NCBI RefSeq assembly: GCF_010586825.1 | Contig: NZ_JAAAGB010000010.1 | Span: forward strand, 62,001-126,000 | Direction of reading: 5' to 3' | DNA: 64,000 bases | Source of the DNA: Draconibacterium mangrovi | GTDB taxonomy: Bacteria > Bacteroidota > Bacteroidia > Bacteroidales > Prolixibacteraceae | In this document: positions 1-8,480 of the stretch, in pieces | Layout of the letters: each line of letters begins with the position of its first letter | Position numbering within the stretch: position 1 is the stretch's first letter | Made by a program: the position numbers and the translations under genes | Notes under the pieces: model-generated | Database searches by the model: none | Told to the model about the DNA's origin: nothing | What the model saw: only the letters and a program-made list of their open reading frames with translations

Positions 1-67
1 CCTGAGACTCACCGGCAAATGCTTTTAATAAATTCTGTTCGGTTTTTGTACCTGCTAACTTTGTCAT
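1..67 (-). CDS. Rubrerythrin, N-terminal fragment (cut by window edge)
   Basis: The first 22 codons of a minus-strand gene are visible, starting at the ATG whose first base is 67. The peptide begins MTKLAGTKTEQNLLKAFAGE, which matches the typical start of rubrerythrin, including the first helix with the metal-ligand Glu of the diiron four-helix bundle. Rubrerythrins reduce hydrogen peroxide in anaerobes and microaerophiles. A purine-rich stretch lies just before the start. The rest of the gene, including the C-terminal rubredoxin domain, would lie outside the window. The call rests on this short segment only. Confidence 0.8.
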   Translation of the reverse strand, partial: MTKLAGTKTEQNLLKAFAGESQ

Positions 68-232
68 TCTTCTCTTGATTTTTTAGTTTTTCTGTTCAAA
101 AGTTTAAAGATAATGATTTCGACATTTGTAAACTATACAAAAAGATAGTTTTGAATTAGTCTGAATAAACGGCTTCCAGCATTGTCATAAACAAGAAATT
201 TACGATCTTTGCTAACTCTTAAAATGATATTT

Positions 233-655
233 ATGAGCATGGAAGAAATTCAGCAGGAGATAATTGAAGAGTTTTCGATGTACGAAGACTGGATGGACAA
301 ATATGGCTACCTGATTGAATTGGGGAACGATTTGGAAGAGCTTGACGCCAAAGATAAAAACGACCAGAACATTATAAAAGGATGTCAATCGCGGGTGTGG
401 TTGGTAGCCGAATTGAAAGATGGTAAAATATATTTCAAAGGCGAGAGTGATGCCGTTATCGTTAAAGGTTTGGTGGCACTGCTTCTACGCGTTGTTTCGG
501 GCCGTACACCACAAGAGCTGCTTGAAACAGAGCTGCACTTTATCGACGATCTGGGCCTGAAACAACACCTGTCGCCTACCCGTTCAAACGGTCTGCTTGC
601 CATGGTAAAACAAATTCGTTTATACGCTGTTGCTTATAGCAAGATTGCAGGATAA
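233..655 (+). CDS. sufE: SufE family cysteine desulfurase sulfur acceptor
   Basis: SufE accepts persulfide sulfur from the cysteine desulfurase SufS and passes it to the SufBCD scaffold for Fe-S cluster assembly in the cytoplasm. The protein shows the family core: a helical start (EIIEEF..WMDKYGYLIELG) followed by the active-site motif KGCQSRVW. The start at 233 (MSMEEIQQ) puts the reactive Cys at residue 51, the same position as in E. coli SufE. ATG codons at 224 and 239 and a TTG at 209 are alternatives. The next gene, 12 nt downstream, is a MIP18-family Fe-S factor, which fits a small SUF-related operon. The sufBCDS genes are not in this window. Confidence 0.92.
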   Translation: MSMEEIQQEIIEEFSMYEDWMDKYGYLIELGNDLEELDAKDKNDQNIIKGCQSRVWLVAELKDGKIYFKGESDAVIVKGLVALLLRVVSGRTPQELLETELHFIDDLGLKQHLSPTRSNGLLAMVKQIRLYAVAYSKIAG

Positions 656-667
656 GGAGGGAACGAA

Positions 668-973
668 ATGGATAAAAGAATAGATTTAATTATAAATAAC
701 CTGAAAGAGGTTTACGACCCGGAAATACCGGTAAACGTATACGACCTGGGACTGATTTACAACGTAGATATTGACGAAAATAACCAGGCTAATATTTTAA
801 TGACACTTACCGCACCGGGCTGCCCGGTGGTTGATGTGTTGGTTGATGACATTACCCAGGCCGCCCAATCGGTTGATGGTGTAGAAAAAGTTGATGTAGA
901 ATTAACGTTCGAACCGCCGTGGGATAAATCGATGATGAGCGAAGAAGCCCGACTTGAACTGGGATTTTTTTAA
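668..973 (+). CDS. MIP18/DUF59-family Fe-S assembly protein (SufT-like)
   Basis: This 101-aa protein is a single MIP18 (DUF59) domain, the family of SufT and PaaD, which take part in Fe-S cluster maturation. Visible hallmarks are DPEIPVN at residues 17-23 and TAPGCP with Cys52, the conserved cysteine thought to contact cluster or client. It follows sufE by 12 nt and probably shares its transcript. The start has an unusually strong Shine-Dalgarno sequence, AAGGAGG, ending about 7 nt before the ATG, which is rare in Bacteroidota. A strong hairpin terminator follows the stop codon. Confidence 0.88.
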   Translation: MDKRIDLIINNLKEVYDPEIPVNVYDLGLIYNVDIDENNQANILMTLTAPGCPVVDVLVDDITQAAQSVDGVEKVDVELTFEPPWDKSMMSEEARLELGFF

Positions 974-980
974 CAATAAA

Positions 981-1017
981 AAAAAGGGCTGCAATTTTGT
1001 AATTGCAGCCCTTTTTT
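981..1017. terminator. Bidirectional intrinsic terminator
   Basis: The stem GGGCTGCAATT (986-996) pairs perfectly with AATTGCAGCCC (1001-1011) across a TTGT loop. An A-run on the left and a T-run on the right give a U-tract on both strands. It sits between the convergent MIP18-family gene and lon and can end both transcripts. Confidence 0.9.
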
Positions 1018-1039
1018 TTATAACTCGATTCAACCGTTC

Positions 1040-3493
1040 TTATTCAATCTTCATCGGCTTATCTACTTTAGCCTTTAAAAGTGCAATCTCAAGCACATCC
1101 ATAATGGTATTTACAAAGTGGAACTTCAATCCTTTAATGTAAGCCTCTTTTATATCCTCAAGGTTTTTCTTGTTCTGCTCCGAAAGAATGATCTCAGTAA
1201 TGCCGGCGCGTTTAGCGGCAAGAATTTTCTCCTTTATACCACCAACCGGGAGTACTTTCCCGCGCAGGGTGATCTCGCCTGTCATTGCCAGGTTTTTCTT
1301 CACTTTACGCTGCGTAAATGCCGATGCCAGCGATGTTACCATGGTCACCCCAGCCGAAGGACCATCTTTAGGAATAGCTCCTTCCGGAACGTGAACGTGT
1401 ACATTCCACTTTTCGAATACTTCAGGATTCAGATCCAGCTCATCAGCGTGCGATTTCAGGTATTCGTGGGCCAGCATTGCCGACTCTTTCATAACATCGC
1501 CCAGGTTTCCGGTAAGTGTTAAAGCTCCTTTACCTTTACTCAGGCTGGTTTCCACAAACAGAATCTCGCCACCAACAGCAGTCCAGGCCAAACCTGTTAC
1601 CACACCGGCAAATTCGTTACCCTGGTATTTTTCTTTTGAATACTCGGTAACACCTAAATATTCGCGCACATCAGCTTTGGTCAGTTTTTTATTGTACGAT
1701 TCCTCGAAAGCAATTTTCTTGGCAACACGACGAATCAGTTTTGCCAGCTTTTTATCCAGCTCACGAACACCACTTTCGCGGGTGTATCCGTCAATAATCA
1801 ACTCGATAATATCTTTTGGGAAAGTAATATCTGATTTCTTTAACCCATGATTCTCCAACTGTTTTGGAATCAGGTGACGTTTCGCAATCTCTACCTTTTC
1901 TTCTAACAGGTAACCGCTTACTTCAATGAGTTCCAAACGGTCGCGCAAAGGCGGTGCAATCGTACTCAGCGAGTTGGCCGTAGCAATAAACATCACTTTC
2001 GACAAGTCGTAATCATGCTCAATGTAGTTATCATGGAACTCGCTGTTTTGCTCCGGATCAAGTACTTCCAACAGTGCTGAAGCAGGGTCGCCATGAAAAT
2101 GTTTCGACACCTTATCGATCTCATCCAGGATAAACACCGGATTCGATGATTTTGACTTTTTAATATTCTGAATGATACGACCCGGCATAGCACCGATGTA
2201 TGTTTTTCGGTGTCCGCGAATCTCCGACTCATCATGCAAACCACCCAAACTCATTCGTGCATATTTGCGGCCAAGGGCGCGTGCTACCGATTTTCCTAAC
2301 GACGTTTTTCCAACTCCCGGAGGGCCGTACAAACAAAGGATCGGCGCTTTCATATCGTTTTTCAGTTTCAACACGGCCAGGTGCTCCAACATACGTTCTT
2401 TCACTTTCTCCAGTCCGTAGTGGTCTTCATCCAGCACTTTGTTGGCGTGTTTCAAATCGAAATTATCCTCAGTATATTCATTCCAGGGCAAATCGAGCAA
2501 AGTCTGACAAAACGTGAACTGCACCGAATATTCGCCGGCGGCCGGGTTTAATCGTCCCAGTTTTTCCACCTCGCGATGGAAAAATTCATCCACATCTTTG
2601 GTCCACTTTTTCTCTTTCGCCTTTTCTTTTAGCGCATTAATTTCCTGCTCCACGGGGTTTCCACCCAGCTCATCCTGAATGGTTTTCATTTGCTGGTTTA
2701 ACATGAACTCACGCTGTTGTTTGTCCATGTCGGTTTTCACCTTTTTCTGAATATCATGCTTCAACTCCAGCATCTGCACTTCTTTCACCAAAAAGCTAAT
2801 GGCTTGCACACCACGGTCTTTCAGGCTTTCAATTTCCAGCAACTTTTGTTTGTCGTCAACATTTATATCGGTGTTCGAACAAATAAAGTTGATCAGGAAA
2901 GTTGAGTTTTCGATATTCTTAACGGCAAAAGTGGCTTCGGGTGGCACATTGGCCGAGAACTGCGCAACCTTAATCGACAGGTCTTTCAGCGAACCAACAA
3001 TGGCGTTAAACTCATTGTCATCTTTCGATGTAATATCGGTTAAGGGTTCAACCGATGCTTTAAAATAAGGCTCTTCGCTAACAATCTCGTTTATTCTAAA
3101 ACGGCGTTTCCCCTGAATGATAACAGAAGTTGATCCGTCGGGCATTTCCAGCACCTTCATAATTTCGGCCACTGTACCAATCTCGTACAAATCGCCTGCT
3201 TCGGGTTTGTCAACCGTATAATCTTTTTGGGCCACGGTACCCAGCAATTTGCTTCCCTGATTAACATCGCGAATGAGCTTCAACGATCGCTCGCGGCCAA
3301 CGGTAATTGGCAAAACCACCCCCGGAAACAAAACAGTGTTACGCAGTGGCAAAATCGGAAGAACCGATGGTACTTCCACATTCTTTAAATCCTTGTCATC
3401 GCCATCGGCAATAATTGGAAGAAAGTCTGATTCGTTATCCATCATTCCCGATCCGAACATTGTTTGAAAAGCTGTATTTTTATATTTACCCAT
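1040..3493 (-). CDS. lon: ATP-dependent Lon protease (S16 family)
   Basis: Lon is a homohexameric cytoplasmic AAA+ serine protease that degrades misfolded and regulatory proteins. The 817 residues show the full bacterial LonA order: an N-terminal substrate-binding domain (about 43-250), a coiled-coil linker, an AAA+ module with Walker A GPPGVGKT (390-397) and Walker B FILDEID (Asp457, Glu458), and a C-terminal S16 peptidase domain. The catalytic dyad is Ser713 (PKDGPSAG) with Lys756 (GGIKEK), matching E. coli Ser679/Lys722 in spacing. The C-terminus is compact and the N-terminus about 40 residues longer than in E. coli, as is common in this phylum. It is a single-gene unit ending at the shared terminator at 981-1017. 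No HAIR/CIRCE-type heat-shock element was recognised. Confidence 0.97.
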   Translation of the reverse strand: MGKYKNTAFQTMFGSGMMDNESDFLPIIADGDDKDLKNVEVPSVLPILPLRNTVLFPGVVLPITVGRERSLKLIRDVNQGSKLLGTVAQKDYTVDKPEAGDLYEIGTVAEIMKVLEMPDGSTSVIIQGKRRFRINEIVSEEPYFKASVEPLTDITSKDDNEFNAIVGSLKDLSIKVAQFSANVPPEATFAVKNIENSTFLINFICSNTDINVDDKQKLLEIESLKDRGVQAISFLVKEVQMLELKHDIQKKVKTDMDKQQREFMLNQQMKTIQDELGGNPVEQEINALKEKAKEKKWTKDVDEFFHREVEKLGRLNPAAGEYSVQFTFCQTLLDLPWNEYTEDNFDLKHANKVLDEDHYGLEKVKERMLEHLAVLKLKNDMKAPILCLYGPPGVGKTSLGKSVARALGRKYARMSLGGLHDESEIRGHRKTYIGAMPGRIIQNIKKSKSSNPVFILDEIDKVSKHFHGDPASALLEVLDPEQNSEFHDNYIEHDYDLSKVMFIATANSLSTIAPPLRDRLELIEVSGYLLEEKVEIAKRHLIPKQLENHGLKKSDITFPKDIIELIIDGYTRESGVRELDKKLAKLIRRVAKKIAFEESYNKKLTKADVREYLGVTEYSKEKYQGNEFAGVVTGLAWTAVGGEILFVETSLSKGKGALTLTGNLGDVMKESAMLAHEYLKSHADELDLNPEVFEKWNVHVHVPEGAIPKDGPSAGVTMVTSLASAFTQRKVKKNLAMTGEITLRGKVLPVGGIKEKILAAKRAGITEIILSEQNKKNLEDIKEAYIKGLKFHFVNTIMDVLEIALLKAKVDKPMKIE

Positions 3494-3516
3494 ATTTCTT
3501 ATTTATTATAATGACA

Positions 3517-3538
3517 TTCTGTCGCTAAACAGACAGAA
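3517..3538. repeat. 7-bp inverted repeat upstream of lon
   Basis: TTCTGTC (3517-3523) and GACAGAA (3532-3538) form a perfect inverted repeat with an 8-nt spacer, starting 23 nt before the lon start codon. It could be an operator or a 5'-UTR hairpin, and no factor can be named. The rest of the 264-bp gap between lon and rpmE2 shows nothing else recognisable apart from the rpmE2 terminator. Confidence 0.35.
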
Positions 3539-3703
3539 CAGGCAAAACATTGCCGGTTTTATGTGCAGGGTACAATAACGCAATTGCCATGCCATTTAAG
3601 CAGACCGCTTACATTGTCGGTTTGTTCACCTGAATTCGGGAAATAACCCGACAAAATTGCATTAATACGTTTTGGGGAACGACATTTCTGAACGTATAGA
3701 AAT

Positions 3704-3733
3704 AAAAAAAGCATTCATCAAAACGACGAATGC
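3704..3733 (-). terminator. Intrinsic terminator of rpmE2
   Basis: Read on the minus strand, GCATTC pairs with GAATGC (3728-3733 with 3711-3716) around an 11-nt loop and runs into seven T residues (complement of 3704-3710). It lies 24 nt past the rpmE2 stop codon. Confidence 0.75.
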
Positions 3734-3757
3734 TCTTCTTTATATCGGTAAGAAATA

Positions 3758-4021
3758 TTATTTCTTTCTGTTTTCCATGTGTTTACCGTAACGGCTCATG
3801 AATTTATCAACACGACCTGCAGTATCCACAAGTTTAGTTTTACCAGTGTAAAACGGGTGCGAAGTGTTAGAAATTTCCAGTTTGTAAACAGGGTATTCAA
3901 CACCGTCGATAGTCTCAGTCTCTTTTGTATCAACAGTAGAGCGGGTAATAAAAGTATGTCCGTTCGACATATCTTTGAATGCTACCAATCTGTATTCCGT
4001 TGGATGAATGTCTTTTTTCAT
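3758..4021 (-). CDS. rpmE2: 50S ribosomal protein L31 type B
   Basis: This 87-aa protein carries the L31 signature: MKKDIHPTEYRLVAFKD at the start, then the SNTSHPFYTGK segment and a basic tail. It lacks the four zinc-binding cysteines of type A L31 and is therefore the zinc-independent (C-minus) form. L31 sits in the 50S subunit and contacts the 30S head. In many bacteria this form is induced on zinc starvation, but in Bacteroidota it is often the only copy. No Zur-like operator was recognised upstream. It is a single-gene unit with its own terminator. Confidence 0.95.
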   Translation of the reverse strand: MKKDIHPTEYRLVAFKDMSNGHTFITRSTVDTKETETIDGVEYPVYKLEISNTSHPFYTGKTKLVDTAGRVDKFMSRYGKHMENRKK

Positions 4022-4177
4022 TTTGCTTTATTTTTTTATTGAATGGTTACACTCTCTTGTGCAATCCATTCGAAAATTTATATTTCTACTCTAAATTTCG
4101 GGCTGCAAAGATATATATTGTTTGCAACTTTCCAAAAACTTATTCTATTTATTTGCTTATTAAACAAGTTGTTAAAA

Positions 4178-5344
4178 CTACGAAATCAACGGTGCTTTTA
4201 CAACCTTCTTACTCCGGTCGAACATATAGCGCATGGTATAATGCGTTTTGGCCTTTTTAGCGCCTGTTGCTTCGTAAATTGCAATAATTTTCGGGTTAAA
4301 ATCACCTGCCCACGACAGCTCAACTTTGGTGTAATGTTGGTGCGATTTCTTTTTCATAATCTGCTCCTGGTGCCAGAAAATTCCGGACTCGATTCCTGCG
4401 CGCTGGTATTTTGGGTCAACCCCCATCAGGAAGATTCGGGTTCGGTTCATCACCTTTTTCTTTTTGTAATAAAAGAACTTTAAAATACCGGGCAAATTCA
4501 GTTTTCCATTTAGTTTTATCAGCAGCTGATTAATGTCCGGAATCATCACAAACATAGCAATCGGCTTATCCTCAGCGTACGCAAACCAGATCATTTCAGG
4601 ATCGAGAATTGCTTTCGACTCGGTCAGAAAATCATACAGATCATCCGGATCGAGCGGTTTGTAATGCTCGTGGAACGACCAGGCTGCATCGTAGATTTCG
4701 CAAAAATCTTTTACGAACTTATCGGTTTGTTTAAAATCGAAATGTTTGAACTGATATTGTGGTTTTTTAGCCACCCAACCGGCAATTTTCCAGAAACGTT
4801 CGGGAAACGGAACGGTATAATCGAGGTGGAAACAATACTGCTCAAAATACACTTCGAAACCAAATCCGCGAAACAGCTTTTCGTAATACTTTGGATTGTA
4901 AGGCATACCAAAACCTTGCGGCATAAAACCGTCAACCAGCAAACCCCAGTTTACGTAGTTCTCGCCAAAGTTTATCGGGCCGTCCATGGCTTCCATGCCA
5001 TTTTCTTTGTTCCAGTCGGCAGCTGCTTTAAAAAGTGTATTGGCTGCTTCCTCATCGTCGATGCACTCGAAAAAACCACAGCCTCCGGTTGGTTGCTCGT
5101 AAGTTTTTGCCAGGTTGAAATTTATAAATGCAGCAATCCGGCCAATCAGTTTGCCATTATCGTCAAGCAAAATCCAACGAATAGCTTTTCCGTTCCTAAA
5201 AGTTTTGTTCTTTTTCGGATCAAATATACTCTCAACCATCCCCTGCAAAGGAGCGGCCCAGTTCGGATCATTCTTATAAATTATGTGCGGTAACTGGTGG
5301 AACTGTTTTTTCGTTTTCTTGTCAACGACTTCTAGTAACTGCAT
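4178..5344 (-). CDS. GNAT-fold protein, tandem paralog 1
   Basis: A 388-aa cytoplasmic protein of a family usually left as hypothetical or GNAT-like (related in layout to E. coli YghO). The C-terminal third looks like an N-acetyltransferase: GVDPKYQRAGIESGIF matches the acetyl-CoA-binding motif A (Q/R-x-x-G-x-G/A) in a weakened form, followed by a motif-B-like ELSWAGDFNPKIIAIYEATGA. The N-terminal half contains a Cys/Phe-rich GGCGFFECIDDEEAA segment and MDGPINFGEN, both conserved in the neighbouring paralog. It lies 50 nt downstream of that paralog (5395-6558) and is probably co-transcribed with it. Substrate unknown. Confidence 0.7.
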   Translation of the reverse strand: MQLLEVVDKKTKKQFHQLPHIIYKNDPNWAAPLQGMVESIFDPKKNKTFRNGKAIRWILLDDNGKLIGRIAAFINFNLAKTYEQPTGGCGFFECIDDEEAANTLFKAAADWNKENGMEAMDGPINFGENYVNWGLLVDGFMPQGFGMPYNPKYYEKLFRGFGFEVYFEQYCFHLDYTVPFPERFWKIAGWVAKKPQYQFKHFDFKQTDKFVKDFCEIYDAAWSFHEHYKPLDPDDLYDFLTESKAILDPEMIWFAYAEDKPIAMFVMIPDINQLLIKLNGKLNLPGILKFFYYKKKKVMNRTRIFLMGVDPKYQRAGIESGIFWHQEQIMKKKSHQHYTKVELSWAGDFNPKIIAIYEATGAKKAKTHYTMRYMFDRSKKVVKAPLIS

Positions 5345-5394
5345 TTCTCAAATTTGTCGCAATAATAGTTTAAAAAAAACAATAAGTATAAATT

Positions 5395-6558
5395 TTATTC
5401 AATAATCGGTGCCCTTACAAATTCTTTATCCCGGTCGAACAAATAACGCATTGTACGGTGAGTTTGAGTACGGTCGGCACCAAACGATTTAAACAGGGCA
5501 TTCATCTTTGGATTAAAATCTCCAATCCAGCTCATTTCCATATCATTGTACCATTTTTTTCGTAGCATTACTTTCTTTAAATGATGGAAAATTGCCGATT
5601 CAATTCCTTTTCCCTGATAGCCCGGTACCACACCCAAAACAATAACCCGGCAACGTGTAATGGTTTTACGTTTTTTGAGATAAAGCAACTTTAAGCCCTG
5701 CCATAAACTCAGCTTGCCGGTTTTTAATTTTTGTAGAATCTGGTTCAAATCAAGTATCTGCATAAAAAAAGCAATGGGTTTTCCGTTGTGATAGGCATAC
5801 CAAATAAATTCCTCATCAAGAATAATTTTAGCCCCCGATAAAAGATCTTTCAGCAACTGAAATTTAATTGGTTTATAATTATCGTGATTCCCCCATGCTT
5901 TTTCATGAATTTCGATAAAATCGCGAATAAACTTGTCCTGGTTTTTAAATGAAAAATGCTCAAACGAATAACCAGGCTTTTTCGCCACCCATTCTGCAAT
6001 TTTCCAGAACCGATCGGGCAAATCGGGATTGGTAATGTCGAGCGAATAACTGTATTGTTCGTAATAGGTTTTAAAACCATAGGCGGCAAATAAATCGTTG
6101 TAGTACGGAGGGTTGTAATTCATTCCAAACGTTTGTGGCCGAAATCCGTCCTTTAGCATTCCCCAGAAAAAGAAATTCTCATCGAAATTTACCGGGCCAT
6201 CCATGGCTTCCATGCTTTGTTCTTTCAACCAATCGCGAGCTGTATCAAGTAGTTTAAATGCTGCTTCTTCATCATTAATACACTCAAAAAAACCACAACA
6301 GCCGGTGGGCTGATCGTAGCCCGAAGCATAATCCTCATCGTAAAATGCGGCAATTCGACCAACTAATTTTCCATCGTTTTTTAATACCCACCGCCGGGCA
6401 TCGCCTTTTTTGAAACGGCCGTTTTTTGCCGGATCAAAAGTATTTTCGATCATCAGCCGAAGCTGGGGAATCCAATTGCGATCCTTCTTATAAATTATTT
6501 CCGGGACTTTATGAAACTCGTCTACCAGGTGTTTGCCGGTAACCTGAATAACCTCCAT
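5395..6558 (-). CDS. GNAT-fold protein, tandem paralog 2
   Basis: This 387-aa protein aligns end to end with the downstream gene at 4178-5344 and arose by tandem duplication. Shared blocks include the IIYK.D..W start, TGCCGFFECINDEEAA, MDGPVNFDEN, the GVVPGYQGKGIESAIF acetyl-CoA-loop-like motif and a final TMRYLFDRDKEFVRAPII. Here the loop reads Q-G-K-G-I-E, closer to a working GNAT motif than its partner's Q-R-A-G-I-E, so the two copies may have diverged in activity. No signal peptide or membrane segment is present. Substrate unknown. Confidence 0.7.
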   Translation of the reverse strand: MEVIQVTGKHLVDEFHKVPEIIYKKDRNWIPQLRLMIENTFDPAKNGRFKKGDARRWVLKNDGKLVGRIAAFYDEDYASGYDQPTGCCGFFECINDEEAAFKLLDTARDWLKEQSMEAMDGPVNFDENFFFWGMLKDGFRPQTFGMNYNPPYYNDLFAAYGFKTYYEQYSYSLDITNPDLPDRFWKIAEWVAKKPGYSFEHFSFKNQDKFIRDFIEIHEKAWGNHDNYKPIKFQLLKDLLSGAKIILDEEFIWYAYHNGKPIAFFMQILDLNQILQKLKTGKLSLWQGLKLLYLKKRKTITRCRVIVLGVVPGYQGKGIESAIFHHLKKVMLRKKWYNDMEMSWIGDFNPKMNALFKSFGADRTQTHRTMRYLFDRDKEFVRAPIIE

Positions 6559-6615
6559 AGCCTTTCTGGTTTATGCTTGAACAATATTCGAAAATAATAC
6601 TTCGGCAGTAAAAAT

Positions 6616-6652
6616 GAAAAAGGACTTACCCTTTTCAAACAGAATAAGTCCT
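6616..6652 (-). terminator. Intrinsic terminator of the Bax-inhibitor-1 gene
   Basis: AGGACTTA (complement of 6645-6652) pairs with TAAGTCCT (complement of 6621-6628) and is followed by a T-rich run on the minus strand. It lies 33 nt after the stop of the gene at 6685-7455. Confidence 0.7.
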
Positions 6653-6684
6653 CTTTTAAAATTGAGTTGAGGTGTAAACTGGTA

Positions 6685-7455
6685 TTAGTCGCGGCTGGCA
6701 ATTTTCGACAGCAGACGCAAAATCTCGAGGTACAACCAGATAAGTGTTACCATTAATCCAAAAGCCCCGTACCACTCCATGTATTTTGGAGCACCCGATT
6801 CGGCTGCCCTTTGGATAAATGCAAAATCGAGTACCAGATTTAATGCTGCAATACCTACAACAAACAGGCTAATTCCGATACTGAGTGGTGAATTGCCGTA
6901 TAAAAATGACATTTCGGCACCAAACATTCCAGCAATAAAGCTGACAAAATATACCAGTGCAATACCGGCCGTAGCCGCAAAAACACCCATCATAAATTTT
7001 TGTGTTACCTTAATTATTCCCGAGCGGTACAAAAACAGCATCACCATAAAAACGGCAAGTGTCAGCATAACGGCACGCATTACAATTCCGGAATACTGCA
7101 TCTCAAATATGGCTGATATTCCGCCTAGGAACAGCCCTTCGAAAATAGCATAAATTGGTGCCGAAATACCCGAACTCTTCGGGCGAAAAACAGTTACCAA
7201 AACAGTAATAAAACCGCCAATAGCGCCAACAGCCAGCCACGGCCCCACTGCCGCCAAACCGGCTTCCGGGTTTGTGGAAACAGCTTCAAAAAACTTATTC
7301 CAGGTAAATACCGCACCGGCAATTACCAACAACAACATTAATGCTGTTTTATTTACAGTTCCGTTTACAGTCATTACATCCGACTGTGCTGTATAACCTG
7401 TGTTAAAAGTTTTTTCTTTTAAAACAGGATTTGAAGATTTTGTAAGATTCATCAT
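6685..7455 (-). CDS. Bax inhibitor-1/YccA family membrane protein
   Basis: A 256-aa integral membrane protein with seven predicted hydrophobic segments, starting near residue 37 after a short cytosolic N-terminus. The family signature is visible in the PIYAIFEGLFLGGISAIFE block, the LVLDFAFIQRAAESGAPKYM segment (with acidic residues that form the pH sensor in the structurally known homolog BsYetJ) and the C-terminal WLYLEILRLL motif. Family members are proposed to be pH-dependent calcium leak channels or, for E. coli YccA, an FtsH modulator. It stands alone with its own terminator. Confidence 0.92.
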   Translation of the reverse strand: MMNLTKSSNPVLKEKTFNTGYTAQSDVMTVNGTVNKTALMLLLVIAGAVFTWNKFFEAVSTNPEAGLAAVGPWLAVGAIGGFITVLVTVFRPKSSGISAPIYAIFEGLFLGGISAIFEMQYSGIVMRAVMLTLAVFMVMLFLYRSGIIKVTQKFMMGVFAATAGIALVYFVSFIAGMFGAEMSFLYGNSPLSIGISLFVVGIAALNLVLDFAFIQRAAESGAPKYMEWYGAFGLMVTLIWLYLEILRLLSKIASRD

Positions 7456-7573
7456 TTTAATTCAATTAAACGTTCAATGCCCGGTTTTTAGCTTTTACCG
7501 AGACGTGACAAAAATAACAAACAACCTGCCACGAAGTTTCAGCATGACAGCTTTGCAGTTAAAGAAAGTTAAT

Positions 7574-7640
7574 TCCCCAAGTTGCGAGACGCGAGTTGCG
7601 AGTTGTTAGCCTCCAGTATCTAAAATCCAGCATCCAGACT
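7574..7640. repeat. Short degenerate tandem repeat of the GTTGCGAG type
   Basis: The sequence reads GTTGCGAG, ACGCGAG, TTGCGAG in succession, followed by CCAGTATC/CCAGCATC near-repeats. It lies in the 183-bp gap upstream of the Bax-inhibitor gene and abuts the 3' end of the AlkD-like gene. It looks like low-complexity intergenic repeat material, with no function suggested. Confidence 0.4.
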
Positions 7641-8343
7641 ATTCCTGAAACTGTTCCTGAAAATACTCACTGGTTAATTCTTCAAACAAACTCTCGCCAA
7701 GTTTCACCGCATTTTCCGATCCGCTCAACTGAAATTCTTTCGCCAGCTCTATGCATTGTTCATTCAGCATTTTCGAGCGGGTTCCCATTCCAATTACCGA
7801 ACGATAGATAGGCGTGTATAATTTTTTGTCTTTTGCCAGTGTTGTCAGTTCCTCGAAAAAAGGTTCAAACATTTCGTCGATGGCTTTTTTGTCAGCTATT
7901 GCCAATCGCCCAATCAGGTGAACTCCGGTAAAACGCACCAGGTGTTTTTTGCCACGGCACCACTCCAGCGCTTTCACAAAAGCAAACTTGCTTTTCACCC
8001 ATAAATTAGTTGAGGACTGTTCGGCAATCTCGATATTCTCGAAACTTTTTGTCCAGAAATCCATCTGTTCTTCGCTTACTTCCTCCGGATTATCAATTAA
8101 GGTGGCCAGAATCATCGTTTCGCGCCATTGTTTGTTCCAAAGTTTTAGCGCCAGCAAATGATCGGCTTCGTATGATTGGGCAATTTCACGCAAATCGAGC
8201 AACGACACTCCCCAATTCATTTTATACGAAATCCCGCGTTCATTCATCGCTGCCGCAACTTCTCCGCTTTGCCGAAGTCGGATCACTTTAATCAGTTGCT
8301 GAAATTTCTTTTCCGTTTCGTGGTTATCGAGAATAAAATCCAT
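7639..8343 (-). CDS. AlkD-like DNA alkylation repair protein
   Basis: This 234-aa helical protein resembles the AlkD/AlkC HEAT-like DNA glycosylase family. The block LDLREIAQSYEADHLLALKLWNKQ followed by WRETMILATLID corresponds to the conserved region with a Trp and an acidic or basic pocket around the flipped alkylated base. AlkD-type enzymes excise N3- and N7-alkylpurines. The usual catalytic Asp region is not obvious to me, so activity is uncertain. It is transcribed alone, divergently from the flippase gene at 8481. Confidence 0.72.
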   Translation of the reverse strand: MDFILDNHETEKKFQQLIKVIRLRQSGEVAAAMNERGISYKMNWGVSLLDLREIAQSYEADHLLALKLWNKQWRETMILATLIDNPEEVSEEQMDFWTKSFENIEIAEQSSTNLWVKSKFAFVKALEWCRGKKHLVRFTGVHLIGRLAIADKKAIDEMFEPFFEELTTLAKDKKLYTPIYRSVIGMGTRSKMLNEQCIELAKEFQLSGSENAVKLGESLFEELTSEYFQEQFQE

Positions 8344-8480
8344 TATTGCTATTTCCCATTTTACTATTCAACGAACAAAAATATAAAAAGCACCAGTATT
8401 TCTTTGTTTTCGCGAAAAAGCTTAATCAAAGCAATTATTTTTATGATATTTACATCAAATGAGACACCTGTTTTTAGTGC

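Noticed and set aside
954-1142. 62-aa frame starting at the end of the MIP18-family gene
   Set aside because: It runs straight through the terminator hairpin and into antisense lon.
4664-5293. 209-aa plus-strand frame opposite the GNAT-like paralog
   Set aside because: Long antisense shadow. The minus-strand protein has clear paralogy and GNAT motifs, and this one has none.
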